Origin: Streptomyces dangxiongensis
Lineage (GTDB): Bacteria; Actinomycetota; Actinomycetes; Streptomycetales; Streptomycetaceae
Length of the DNA: 64,000 nt
Assembly (NCBI RefSeq): GCF_003675325.1
Contig: NZ_CP033073.1
Coordinates: 7,750,001 to 7,814,000 of the forward strand
Direction: 5' to 3'
Positions within the stretch are counted from its first letter, which is position 1, and every line of letters starts with the position of its first letter. The notes beneath the pieces were generated by a model. The model saw only the letters and a list, made by a program, of their open reading frames with translations, did no database searches and was not told the origin of the DNA. Shown piece after piece: positions 17,168 through 26,595 of this stretch. A program made the position numbers and the translations under genes.

Positions 17168-17548
17168 GTGCCCGAGAAGTTCGTCGTCAACCCCGAGGGA
17201 ATCCAGCGGGCGAGCGTGCCGCTGGTGGCACTGGCCGAGCGCCTGGGCGGAGCCTTCAAGGAGGCCGCGGCACGCCTGTCCGCGGACGGCTCCCGAGCCT
17301 GGGGGAACGACAAGCCCGGCCAGCGGTTCGCCAGCGGATACGTCCCGACCGCCGAGGACATCATCAAGGCCGGCAGCGGCGTGGGCGAGGTGCTCGGCAC
17401 CTCCGCCGAGAACCTGCGGGCCATGGCCAAGGTCCTCACGGACGCCAACGAGGCGGCGAAGACCACCACGGGCCGGCTCAACGGGCAGATCGGCGGCGGC
17501 GGTCAGGGCCGGGGCGGCAGCGGCGGCGGGCGCGGCGGCCGGGCGTGA
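17168..17548 (+). CDS. WXG100-like T7SS protein encoded directly before the giant effector
   Basis: 126 residues. GTG 17168 follows AGGAAAGGAG. It begins with KFVVNPEGIQRASVPLVALAERL and has the turn RAWGNDKPGQRFASGY (W45-G46), a variant of the W-x-G turn common in small ESX proteins. A second long helix with heptad-like spacing follows (VLGTSAENLRAMAKVLTDA), then a Gly/Arg tail. Its stop overlaps the GTG start of the giant ORF (GTGA at 17545-17548), so translation is coupled. By analogy with other T7SS toxin operons, it probably pairs with the WXG100-like N terminus of the giant protein for export. Confidence 0.85.
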   Translation: MPEKFVVNPEGIQRASVPLVALAERLGGAFKEAAARLSADGSRAWGNDKPGQRFASGYVPTAEDIIKAGSGVGEVLGTSAENLRAMAKVLTDANEAAKTTTGRLNGQIGGGGQGRGGSGGGRGGRA

Positions 17549-20500
17549 GTCCCGTCCCCGAGCCCCTTAGGTGGGCCGCGCTCATCACCGGTACGCAACT
17601 GCCGGAGGCCGACCCCGCCCTGCTGCGGCAGCAGGGCGAGGTCTGGGGCGACCTGGCCCGCCAGGTCGAGGGCATGATGAGCGAGGTCAACGCCGTCCGC
17701 ACCACGGTGCTGTCCAACGTCAACGGCCAGCCGGCCGAGGCGTTCGACGGGTACATGCGGGCGCTGGGCACGACACTGCCCGAGCTGGCGAAGGCGGCCG
17801 ACGGACTGCGCCTCAAGGCCGACGACTTCGCCCTCGAGGTCGAGCACGCCACCTACATGGTCGAGGCGATGCTCGCCTGGATGCTCGTCGAACTGGCCTT
17901 CCTGGCCAACACGTTGTTCGGGCTGGCGGCCGTACCCGCGTTGATCACCGGCGTACGGCAGGTGATCCAGGCCATCCTGCGGCGGCTGGTCATGTCGGCG
18001 GCCATCGGCGCGGGCACCATGACGGGCCTGGAGACCCTCCTCCAGGGCATCGAGATCCTCAAGGGCACCCGCAAGCACCTGGACCCCAACGCCATCAAGA
18101 ACATGGCCCTCGGCGGGGCGATCGGCGGCGCGGCCTTCGGCGCGATCTCCGGCGTGGCCTCCCACTTCGTGCCCAAGTTCGCCAACTCGCTCATCGGGCG
18201 CACCGCGATCGGCGGTGCGTCCGGCGTGGTCGGCGGTGCGGCCGTCAACGCGGCGCTCGGTGCCGAGCAGGACCTGGGACTCGCCTTCCTGGCCGGCGCG
18301 GCCGGTGCCATGCTCGGCGCCCCGGGCACGGGGGGCCGCCGGCCGGACGCCACGCCGACGGAGGGGCTCGCCGACGCGGTCAAGTCGCTGTCCACCAAGG
18401 CGCCGTTCAGCCCGCCCGACGGCGTGAACAGCTCCAAGCCGCCCGCGTTCGGCGGCGCCGACGGGCTGGGCGGCACGAAGGACCTCGCGACGGCGAACCC
18501 GGGCCCCGTCACCCGGAACACGGTGACGCCGGGCCCGGACACGGTCACCGGCACGCCCGGTGCCGTACGGACCGTCACGCCGTCCCCCGGCACCGGCGAG
18601 CACACCCCCGGCCGACCGCCGGCCGAGTCCGTGCCGTCGGCCCCCGAGACCGCCGTCCCCGCGCCCCCGACCGCCGTCCCTGCGGGTGCGGGGACGGCTC
18701 GCGCCACCGGCACCGAGGCGCCGGACATCACGCGGACGGGGCGTCCGGCGGCGTCCGGCGGCGTCACGGACCCCACCGTGACCGGTGCCGTACCGCCGGC
18801 CACCCGGGAAGTCGCGGGCCTGCCCGGCTTCGAGAACGAGCCGGCCACGGCCGCGGGCGGCACCGGACCCCGCGCGGGGCTGACGGATCCGGCGACTCCC
18901 GGGCAGGTGCGGGAGGTCGGTGATCGGGCGCCGTCGGCGACGAGCCTGACCGAAGCCCCGACGACGGCTCCGTCCGCGGCCCGCACCACGGAGAGCCCTG
19001 CGGCCATCGCCGACGGCGCGGTCCCGGACCGGGGTGCGGAGGCCGGCGGGGCCGGGGAACTGCCTGGGCGCGTGGTTGTGGGCTCCGGTGGGGAGGCTGC
19101 CGGGGTTCGTGGTGCGGAAGCCGCTCCGGGCGCGGGTGTGGTGCGGTCCGAGGATCCTGGGGCCGCCGGCGGGACCGTGGCGCAGGGGCGGGGTGCGGGT
19201 GCCGGTCAGGCCGGGGGACTCCCGGGGCGTGCCACCGCCGGCGTCCCTGGGGAGGCGCGGGGTACCGGAGGGGAGACCGCCGGGAGCGGTGCGGGAGCGA
19301 CGTCCGGCCTGCGACCCGGTGCCACCGATGCGGCGTCGGCGGCTGCCGGCCGGCCGGAGGTCATGACGCGCGGCGCCGAGCCGCCAGCGTCCGCCGCCGG
19401 AGACGCCGCACCCGCCAGGCCGTCCGCCACCGAACAGCCCGGCCCCACCGGTACGACCCGCGCCGGTGATGACGGCGCCGGGGCTCCCGCTGTCCGCACC
19501 GAGGCGGCGCCGGGTGCCGGTGCCGGGGTGCGGCCGGGTGAGGGGCCGGACGTCCGTGCCGGTGCCGAGCCGGGGTCGGTTCGTGAGGTGCCGGGAGCCG
19601 GCGGCACGGGTGCGCGGGCCGGTGCCGGTGACGAGGGTGTCGGGGGTCCCGCTGTCCGCACAGAGGCGGCGCCGGGTGCCGGTGCGGGAGCGCGACCGGG
19701 TACGGCGGGCGACGGGCCCGCCCCCGGCGTACGCGCAGCCGGCGAACCGGCGGTGACGTCCCAGGGCACCGGCCCGCGGCCGGATGCCGTGGTCCGTGAG
19801 GGCGGGAGTGCGCGGCCGGGTGCTGTGGTCCGTGGTGGGGACACGCGGTCCGGTGGTGTGGCGGAGCCGGCCGCGCCGGACGTTCGTACCGAGAGCGCGG
19901 CCGGTGACGGGGCCGGGCGGCCGGGGGGTGAGCGGACCGAGGCGCGGGCGCCGCTGTCCGCGACGGCCGGCCGCGACGGCGAACCCGGCGGTCAGGGCCC
20001 GGCGTCCGCCGACCGCGCGGCGGAGCAGCGGACGGCGGACGCCGAGAACCCGTCGTCGCCGGCTCGCGACGGCGACGGTGGCGGCGGTGACCCGTCGCCC
20101 TACTCCGGCACCGGCGAGCACGACGCGAACATCGTGCCGGGCGGTGACACGGGGCGCCACGAGTCGTACGTGTTCCACGGCGACGACCAGGTGCGCGCCC
20201 AGCGGTGGAGCCAGGAGCAGGAGCGCCTGGCCGACGTGCACCGGCGCCGGTTCGGGGAGGAGCAGGAGCGGTTCCAGCAGCAGCTTGAGGCCGACCGCCG
20301 GGTGGAGGAAGCGTTCGGCGGACGCCTGACGGACCCGAACCCCGTCTTCCGGGGACCCGACGACGTCGACGCGATCCGCCTCCGGATCGCCGACATGGAA
20401 CGCCGGCGTGTCCTGGAGGAGCGCGAGACGCTCACCGAGGGCGCCGACCGGCTCACGACGGAGCAGGACCCCGCCGCCCAGGAGGCCGGTCCCGAGCGCG

Positions 20501-23500
20501 GTGAGATCACGCGGGAACTCGTCGAGCAGGTGCGTGACCACTGGATGCAGGAGGTGAAGTCCCGGTTCGACGAGCAGTGGCAGGAGTCCTTCGGCGAGTA
20601 CCTGCGGGGCGAGATCACCCGCTACGAGTTCAACGAGACGTTCGACCGGCTGTCCGCCCACCTGCACGACGAGTTCGAGCTGTCCGCCGCGGCCCACCTC
20701 GCCCGGCGGGCGGCGAACGAGGTCTTCGACAACGACTCCGGCCCAGGGCGGCAGGCCCTGTCGCAGGAGGAACTGCTGCTGGTCCGCGAGGACTTCGCCG
20801 ATGCCGCCGCCGGCGAGGTGTACCGCGCGGCCGAGGGCATGTGGCGTGACGGCGAGCGCGTCGACTCCTTCGACTGGTCCCAGCTCTACCGCGCCCACGA
20901 CAGCGCGCTGCGGGACCTCACCCGGGGCCTGCGTACCCGGATGGAGCTGGCGGCCGAGGCCGCCGGCACGTTCGACTCCCTCAGCAGGCGGGTGGGCGTC
21001 GACACGGAGGCGTCGTGGGTGCGTGAGGCCCGTACGGACTTCCGTACCGAGTTCGAGGTGACGACCCGGACACTGCCCGGCGGGGACGGCACACCGACCC
21101 GCTGGATGGACCACGAGCAGTGGCGGGCACAGCGCCACACCCTGAGCGGCCGACTGGAGACCTTCCGCGACCGGTGGGAGGCGCGGCTGCGTGCCCGGGT
21201 CACCGAGGAGGAACTGAAGGCACGGACCGGGCGAGAGGTCGAGTCGCGGCGCGCGGAGTGGCAGCGGTCCACGCGGCACGACCCGACGGAGGCCGCCGGG
21301 GTCGACACCGAAGCGGTGATCGCCTCCCACCGCGCGGATCTGACGGCCGAGGGCGAACGGTTCCTCGATGGCAGGCACCCAGGCGCACTGACCCGCGCGC
21401 AGTGGGACGACTACGCCACCCGGCTGCGCGCCGCGCAGGACAGGCTGGTCGGCGAGCTGCCGACGCGCCTGGACTACCAGGTCGGCCTGGACCGGGCCCT
21501 GTCCGAGGCCGACCTGCTGTTCGAGCGTCTGGGGGCGGAGGGGCCCGTCGCCCAGCGCGCCCACGAAGGGCTGCGGGAGGACGTCACCCGGGTCTTCCGT
21601 GAACTCGCGGGCCGCGGTGAGGACGGCGCCTGGGGGCTGGACCGGGTCGCGGAGGGTGAGAACCTCTTCTTCGGCGAGTACCTGCCGACGGTGGAACGGT
21701 CCCTGCCGGACCGGCTGCGGTTCGAGTGGGGCATGGAGCGCGCGCTGCGGGACGGCGGTGCGGTCTTCCACCGGCTGTCCGAGCCGAGGCTCGACGAGCT
21801 GACCGAGCGCCCGGCCCGCAGCCACACCGTCACCGAGGAGACCTTCGACCGGCTGGCGGAGGACTTCAGGGGTGACTGGGCCGGCCGCTACCAGGACATC
21901 TACGGGTCCTCCGGACGCGATCTGCGCGGCTGGCTGGAGCGCGAGAAGGAGCGCGGCGACGCGTTCGGCACCACGGTGCGCGAGCAGTGGGAGGCGGACA
22001 GTGCCGCACTCCGGGCGCCGGGGGACGCCGCGCGCGAGCGCGCGCGGGCGCAGGCGGACGCCGCCGCGCGCGAGCGCGCCCAGGCGGAGAACTTGCGCTG
22101 GCGGCAGCAGGTGGCCGACAACTTCCAGGGCATGCTGGGCAAGGGCGCGGTCCTGGAGGACCTGGCCCGCCAGGTGGAGATCCCGAGGGGCGAGATACGC
22201 TCGGCCCGGGCGACCACCGAGTACGAGCGAGGCCTGTCGGAGCTGAAGTCGTGGTTCTCCCAGGAGTGGGACGCCGCCGCCCGTACGCCCTCGCCCGAGG
22301 GTGGGAAAGCGGACCGCGCCGCCCTGGCGGACCAGGCACGCCAGCGCTGGCAGGAGCTGAGCGAGCGGACCCGGGCACAGGACGAAGCGGTCCAGGAGTG
22401 GCAGCGCGACCCGCGGTGGTCGCTGGATCTGGCACGGATGGAGATCACCCGGGTCACCCGTTCGCCGTTCGACGAGCCGGCGGCCGGCGACGGCACGGCC
22501 CGGACGGCCCGGGGCGGCGACGGGGACGGGCAGCTCCAGACCCAGGAACTCGTCGCCCGCGAGGAACGGCCGGCGGCACCGCAGTTGCGCGCCGCCGCTC
22601 CGCCCCGTCCGGCGGCCTCCCGGACCGACGCACCCCCGGCCCCGGCACCCGCCCCCGAGGCCGTGGCGGGGCTGCGCGACACCGTCGAGGCCCGCGACCG
22701 GGCGTACGGGGAGTTCGAGACACGGCTGACGGGGTTCCCCGAGCTGCGCACCTCCCGGGCGATGGGTCAGGTCGCCGCGGCCCGGGAGGCGTTCGCCGAC
22801 GCCTGGACCGGGGACCGTGCGGCCACGGGCCCCGCCGAGCTGACTCCCGCGCGCGGCGCGGCCCTCGCGGACCTGACCACGCGGCTGGCCTCCGTCCGCG
22901 AGCAACTGACCGCTCACGCGGACGCGGCGGAGGTCTTCCACCGTGACATCGCCTCGATCGTGTCCGACGCGCGGCACGGCGTGCGGCACGGCGAGGCCTT
23001 CGCGCACGCGCAGCCGGCGGTCGCGCTGGCGGAGGAGTTCCAGCAGGAGGCCGCCGGGCAACCGCCGGGCCGCCTGGCGAGCCTGGTCCAGGAGTTCGGG
23101 CAGCGGTACGCCGAGGCCCACGCCGTCTGGGCCGCCGACCAGCAGGCCCGCGCCGCCTTCGACACCGCCCTCGGCGGCGCGGGCGGGCGCGCCGACCTGA
23201 CCGACGGCCGGGCGCAGTGGAACGGCCCTGCACGCCGCTGGTACTCCGGACAACTGGCTCAGCTCCGGCAGCAGTACGTCGCCGACCGCGCCGAGGCACT
23301 GGCCGTCGTGGACGAGGCCGAACGTCGGGAGCGGCTGCGGCGGCTCGACGAGGACGTGCGCCAGGCCGCGCTGTACGAGCAGCGGCGGGCGCAGACGGTG
23401 GTGGCCCACAACCGCCGCTTCGCCGACCACACGGCCCGCTTCACCGCCGATGCCGCCTGGGACCGCGAGCTGACGGCCTGGTACGACGAGCGGCGCCGGG

Positions 23501-26500
23501 CACTCGCCGCACCGCTGACCGACCGGCTCCACCTGTACACCCCGCGGACGCGCGAGCAGGCTCTGGCACGGTTCGACGCGCAGGCGACCGCGCTGCGCGA
23601 GGTCGCCCAGGCCCGGCACGAGACGTACCAGCACTTCGCCCGGCAGCTCGACGGCCGAACCCAGGACACGGTGACGCTGTCCCACCCCGCCACGGTCGAC
23701 TGGACCCGGCGCCACATCGCCGCACTGCGCGACGCGTACCTCGAGACCGCCCAGGCCGCCCGGGACGCCGCCCTGCCGGCGGAGTTCCTCGCACCGCACC
23801 CGCCGGCCGCCACCGGGGACGACTGGCGGGTCCCGGCGTGGCACGAAGCGCAGCGGGAGCTGCACCGCCAGTACGCCGGCCTGCTGGCACAGGACCGTAC
23901 CGGGGACTCCGCGACCGCGTCCGCCGCCGGCGGCGGGGAATCCGCCGGGGCCGCGACGGCGGCGGAGGAGGAGAGCGCCTTCGACGAGGCGTTCCGCCGG
24001 TGGGCGCGGGACGAGGCCCCGGGAGTGTCCGAGGACCGGCTGGCCGCGGTCAGGGAGCGGGTCCGGGAGAACCCGGGCCGGTTCAGCGAGCTGCCCGTCG
24101 ATCGAACGGCGGAGGACCGGCTGCGGGACGCCTTCTCCCTGCGGGCGGCCCGCGAGCTGGCCGTGGTCCGTGGCGAGGAGGCGTTCGACCGTGCCTTCCG
24201 GCGCTGGGGCCTGCGGCTGACCGATGCCTGGCGCAACCGGCTGACCGCCGACACGCCGGCGCCGTTCGAGCTGGTCCTGGACATGGCCGAGTCGGTGCGC
24301 GAGCTGGCCGCCGGCGACTTCCGCGACCGGTGGGAGACGCAGCTCCAGGACACCCTCGTCTCCGGCACCGACGTCCGCACCGGCGACGGCGACGCGGTGC
24401 GGCAGTCGGCCAGGCAGCTGCGCGCGCTCGTCGCCGGCCTGGACGGGGAGTTCGACCGGTACGCGCTGCTCTTCGGACAGCTCACCCGGCTCGACACGGT
24501 CTTCGAGCAACTGGCGGGAGGAGCCTTCCGCGACCGGCTCGACCGGGGCGGGCGCGACCTGCTCGCCGCCTTCGAAGCCGAGCACACAGAGCTGTCCGAG
24601 GCAGGCCGGACCCGGATCCTCGAAGACACCCGCCGGATGCTGAGGGAGGCGTTCGACCGGATCTTCCCCACCGCGGCGTCCGTGGCCGGGCTGACCGCCG
24701 GCGGCGGGGCGCTGCCGGGCGTCTGGCAGGACCAGGTGAGTGCGGTCCTCGACGAGCTGCCCGGCAGGCTGGCCCTCCAGGCGGCCCGCGAGGCGCAGAT
24801 CCTCCGCGCCCGGCAGGACGTGACCGACGCCGTGGACTCATGGGCCGAATCCGGACCCGGGGCGGGCCGGGCATTCCTCGACCGTTTCCCGGTCTCCTTC
24901 GACCAGATGCGTCCCACGCTCTACCGCACCCTGGACGTCTCCGTGGCCGCCGCGGTCGACGACCACTTCGAGCAGGTCTTCGGACACGAGGGCGTCACCA
25001 CCGGCCTGACGGACGTCCGGGACCGGCTGGAGCGCTGGCGCACCGCGTACGGCGAGCTGACCGGCCGGGACCGGCTGCACACCTGGCTCACCGTGCAACA
25101 CGCCCGGGACACCGTGGTCACCACCTCCGGACGGCTCTTCGAGGAACAGCTCGACCGGTGGCGCGCGGCTCACGGCCACCGGACGCTCACCGAGGCCGAC
25201 ATCGCCCGCGCCCGGGCCGGCCTGGACGAGCGGCTGCTCTCCGCCTTCGACGCGCTGTTCACCGGCCGCCCGGTCGCTCCGGACGAGCCGGCCGGCGCGG
25301 TCCGGCAGTGGGACGCCCTGCTCGCCGAGCAGGCCCGTGCACTGCCCGCGCACCTCGCCTTCGAGTCCTGGGCCGACGCCGCACTGCACGACGCCGCGCG
25401 GTCCTTCCACACCCTGCGCCCGGACGACGACACCGCCCGGCAGCGGTGGGAGGAACGCGCCGAGGACTTCCGCGCCGACTTCCTGGCCGCGTACGAACTG
25501 CTGTGGGCGCCCCAGGCGCTGTCCGCGTCCTGGGCCGACCACGAGGCGGCTTCCACCGACGCGTTCGGCGCGGGTCTGGAGGCCGCGCACCTGCGCGCCA
25601 CCCGCGGCGACGACAAGGGCAAGGGGCGGGCCGACGGGGAGAGGCCGGCCGAGTCGCTGCCGCCGGAGCTGCGCGGACTGGACCACGGCCGGCTGGCCGC
25701 ACTGATCGGCAGGGCAGGCCGGCTCGTGCCGCCGAAGCCGGCCATCAGCGGGGAGGCCGGGACCGAGGCGCTGCGTGAGGCCCACCGCCGACGCGTGCTG
25801 GAGGTCGCCGTCGTCCTGCACACCCAGGACGCGCAGGCGGCCCGGCGCCGGGCCGCCGAACTGGGCGCCGATCCCGCGCCGACGGGGATCCGCGCGGGTG
25901 CTCCGCTCGCGGGCACGACGGAGCAGGGGGCCGGCTCTTCGTCGTCCTCGCGGGGTCTCTCCGGTCTCTTCATGCCGCGTGTCGGACGCGACGAGCAGCA
26001 ACCGGGCGGCGCGCCGCAGGAGCAGGCGGACGACCTGATGGCGGACCTCTTCGGCGACAGCCCCGCCGGGCAGGAGCCGGAGGAGTCCGAGGAGGCCGGG
26101 GACGAGCACGTATGCGGAGCCGGTGGCCCAGCTCCGGCTGCGGCTGGAGCGGGAGTTCGGCGGGCGGTTCCGGGCCCTGTTCACCGAGGCGTCCGGGATG
26201 CTCGGGCCGGTCCCGCTGACCGGGGACGACCCGGAGCCGTTGCGGGACGCGCAACACCGTGCCGTGCTACGGATCACGCAGACGCTGGGGCGGACCGGGA
26301 ACGTGGCGCAGGCGATGGCCCTCGCCGGTCACCTGGCCGGGGAGACGGCCGGCATCAGGTCCAAGTCCCCGGGGCTGCCTGCCGGCGCTGCCTTCGGCGA
26401 CGCGGAGCCGGCTCCCTCGGTGCTCGCGCTCCAGCAGGCGCTGGAGCGCGGGTTCGACGTCCGCCGTGGTGCCGGACTGGGCAGCGACCCCTCGGCGGCG

Positions 26501-26595
26501 GCCATGGCCAGGATCCTCGGGCCGGACGTCTACGGGCAGCGGCAGGCGCCCCCGGCCCCGGAGTTCCTGCGCGGCTACGACTTCTCCCAGCTTAA
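17545..26595 (+). CDS. Giant T7SS polymorphic-toxin-like protein, N-terminal segment (frame 1; apparent frameshift near 26098)
   Basis: 3016 codons as read, from GTG 17545 overlapping the previous stop. Residues 1-~105 form a WXG100-like export domain (EVWGDLARQVEGMMSEV...AFDGYMRAL), of the kind found at the N terminus of CpnT-like toxins. Residues ~107-280 are hydrophobic, then Gly-zipper-like (GGAIGGAAFGAISG). Residues ~285-865 are a Pro/Thr/Gly/Ala linker. Residues ~870-2720 are highly charged and helical with repeated AFRRW- and DRLRD-type elements. Sensible coding ends at about 26100, and the last ~165 codons are a shadow reading. The protein clearly continues in frame 2: AEPVAQLRLRLEREFG starts at 26114, and its homologous block recurs near 29180. 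Removing one G from 26098-26101 restores the frame. It is either a sequencing error or a disrupted gene. Confidence 0.85.
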   Translation: MSPVPEPLRWAALITGTQLPEADPALLRQQGEVWGDLARQVEGMMSEVNAVRTTVLSNVNGQPAEAFDGYMRALGTTLPELAKAADGLRLKADDFALEVEHATYMVEAMLAWMLVELAFLANTLFGLAAVPALITGVRQVIQAILRRLVMSAAIGAGTMTGLETLLQGIEILKGTRKHLDPNAIKNMALGGAIGGAAFGAISGVASHFVPKFANSLIGRTAIGGASGVVGGAAVNAALGAEQDLGLAFLAGAAGAMLGAPGTGGRRPDATPTEGLADAVKSLSTKAPFSPPDGVNSSKPPAFGGADGLGGTKDLATANPGPVTRNTVTPGPDTVTGTPGAVRTVTPSPGTGEHTPGRPPAESVPSAPETAVPAPPTAVPAGAGTARATGTEAPDITRTGRPAASGGVTDPTVTGAVPPATREVAGLPGFENEPATAAGGTGPRAGLTDPATPGQVREVGDRAPSATSLTEAPTTAPSAARTTESPAAIADGAVPDRGAEAGGAGELPGRVVVGSGGEAAGVRGAEAAPGAGVVRSEDPGAAGGTVAQGRGAGAGQAGGLPGRATAGVPGEARGTGGETAGSGAGATSGLRPGATDAASAAAGRPEVMTRGAEPPASAAGDAAPARPSATEQPGPTGTTRAGDDGAGAPAVRTEAAPGAGAGVRPGEGPDVRAGAEPGSVREVPGAGGTGARAGAGDEGVGGPAVRTEAAPGAGAGARPGTAGDGPAPGVRAAGEPAVTSQGTGPRPDAVVREGGSARPGAVVRGGDTRSGGVAEPAAPDVRTESAAGDGAGRPGGERTEARAPLSATAGRDGEPGGQGPASADRAAEQRTADAENPSSPARDGDGGGGDPSPYSGTGEHDANIVPGGDTGRHESYVFHGDDQVRAQRWSQEQERLADVHRRRFGEEQERFQQQLEADRRVEEAFGGRLTDPNPVFRGPDDVDAIRLRIADMERRRVLEERETLTEGADRLTTEQDPAAQEAGPERGEITRELVEQVRDHWMQEVKSRFDEQWQESFGEYLRGEITRYEFNETFDRLSAHLHDEFELSAAAHLARRAANEVFDNDSGPGRQALSQEELLLVREDFADAAAGEVYRAAEGMWRDGERVDSFDWSQLYRAHDSALRDLTRGLRTRMELAAEAAGTFDSLSRRVGVDTEASWVREARTDFRTEFEVTTRTLPGGDGTPTRWMDHEQWRAQRHTLSGRLETFRDRWEARLRARVTEEELKARTGREVESRRAEWQRSTRHDPTEAAGVDTEAVIASHRADLTAEGERFLDGRHPGALTRAQWDDYATRLRAAQDRLVGELPTRLDYQVGLDRALSEADLLFERLGAEGPVAQRAHEGLREDVTRVFRELAGRGEDGAWGLDRVAEGENLFFGEYLPTVERSLPDRLRFEWGMERALRDGGAVFHRLSEPRLDELTERPARSHTVTEETFDRLAEDFRGDWAGRYQDIYGSSGRDLRGWLEREKERGDAFGTTVREQWEADSAALRAPGDAARERARAQADAAARERAQAENLRWRQQVADNFQGMLGKGAVLEDLARQVEIPRGEIRSARATTEYERGLSELKSWFSQEWDAAARTPSPEGGKADRAALADQARQRWQELSERTRAQDEAVQEWQRDPRWSLDLARMEITRVTRSPFDEPAAGDGTARTARGGDGDGQLQTQELVAREERPAAPQLRAAAPPRPAASRTDAPPAPAPAPEAVAGLRDTVEARDRAYGEFETRLTGFPELRTSRAMGQVAAAREAFADAWTGDRAATGPAELTPARGAALADLTTRLASVREQLTAHADAAEVFHRDIASIVSDARHGVRHGEAFAHAQPAVALAEEFQQEAAGQPPGRLASLVQEFGQRYAEAHAVWAADQQARAAFDTALGGAGGRADLTDGRAQWNGPARRWYSGQLAQLRQQYVADRAEALAVVDEAERRERLRRLDEDVRQAALYEQRRAQTVVAHNRRFADHTARFTADAAWDRELTAWYDERRRALAAPLTDRLHLYTPRTREQALARFDAQATALREVAQARHETYQHFARQLDGRTQDTVTLSHPATVDWTRRHIAALRDAYLETAQAARDAALPAEFLAPHPPAATGDDWRVPAWHEAQRELHRQYAGLLAQDRTGDSATASAAGGGESAGAATAAEEESAFDEAFRRWARDEAPGVSEDRLAAVRERVRENPGRFSELPVDRTAEDRLRDAFSLRAARELAVVRGEEAFDRAFRRWGLRLTDAWRNRLTADTPAPFELVLDMAESVRELAAGDFRDRWETQLQDTLVSGTDVRTGDGDAVRQSARQLRALVAGLDGEFDRYALLFGQLTRLDTVFEQLAGGAFRDRLDRGGRDLLAAFEAEHTELSEAGRTRILEDTRRMLREAFDRIFPTAASVAGLTAGGGALPGVWQDQVSAVLDELPGRLALQAAREAQILRARQDVTDAVDSWAESGPGAGRAFLDRFPVSFDQMRPTLYRTLDVSVAAAVDDHFEQVFGHEGVTTGLTDVRDRLERWRTAYGELTGRDRLHTWLTVQHARDTVVTTSGRLFEEQLDRWRAAHGHRTLTEADIARARAGLDERLLSAFDALFTGRPVAPDEPAGAVRQWDALLAEQARALPAHLAFESWADAALHDAARSFHTLRPDDDTARQRWEERAEDFRADFLAAYELLWAPQALSASWADHEAASTDAFGAGLEAAHLRATRGDDKGKGRADGERPAESLPPELRGLDHGRLAALIGRAGRLVPPKPAISGEAGTEALREAHRRRVLEVAVVLHTQDAQAARRRAAELGADPAPTGIRAGAPLAGTTEQGAGSSSSSRGLSGLFMPRVGRDEQQPGGAPQEQADDLMADLFGDSPAGQEPEESEEAGDEHVCGAGGPAPAAAGAGVRRAVPGPVHRGVRDARAGPADRGRPGAVAGRATPCRATDHADAGADRERGAGDGPRRSPGRGDGRHQVQVPGAACRRCLRRRGAGSLGARAPAGAGARVRRPPWCRTGQRPLGGGHGQDPRAGRLRAAAGAPGPGVPARLRLLPA
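18380..20150 (+). other. Low-complexity linker of the giant protein
   Basis: About 590 codons dominated by Pro, Thr, Gly, Ala and Glu with no hydrophobic core, including repeated VRTEAAPGAGAG blocks near 19488-19520 and 19655-19690. It separates the export/hydrophobic head from the charged helical region and is probably disordered and repeat-unstable. Confidence 0.8.
20150..25900 (+). other. Long charged alpha-helical region of the giant protein
   Basis: About 1,900 codons very rich in Glu, Arg, Ala and Leu, with Trp/Arg-containing recurring elements such as AFDEAFRRWA and AFDRAFRRWG (around 23975 and 24180) and DFRDRWETQL. It reads as stacked helices or coiled coils. It begins RWSQEQERLADVHRRRF and closes with a helical block LEVAVVLHTQDAQAARRRAAEL. 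A similar block recurs near 34430-34510. Confidence 0.75.
26098..26101 (+). other. Apparent +1 frameshift 1 in the giant coding region (GGGG run)
   Basis: Coding passes from frame 1 to frame 2 between a frame-2 stop at 26036-26038 and the block AEPVAQLRLRLEREFG starting at 26114. Dropping one G from GGGG at 26098-26101 gives a smooth join (EEAGTSTYAEPV). The homologous downstream copy reads AEPVEEMELRLRREFG without interruption. Confidence 0.8.

Noticed and set aside
26112..26114. ATG 26112 as a start codon at the junction
   Set aside because: It is in frame 3, not in the frame that carries the downstream coding sequence.
26123..26125. GTG 26123 as a genuine start of an independent 12,048-residue protein
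   Set aside because: No ribosome site at a proper distance, the codon lies inside a block repeated intact near 29180, and the upstream frame reads into it naturally once one G is removed.
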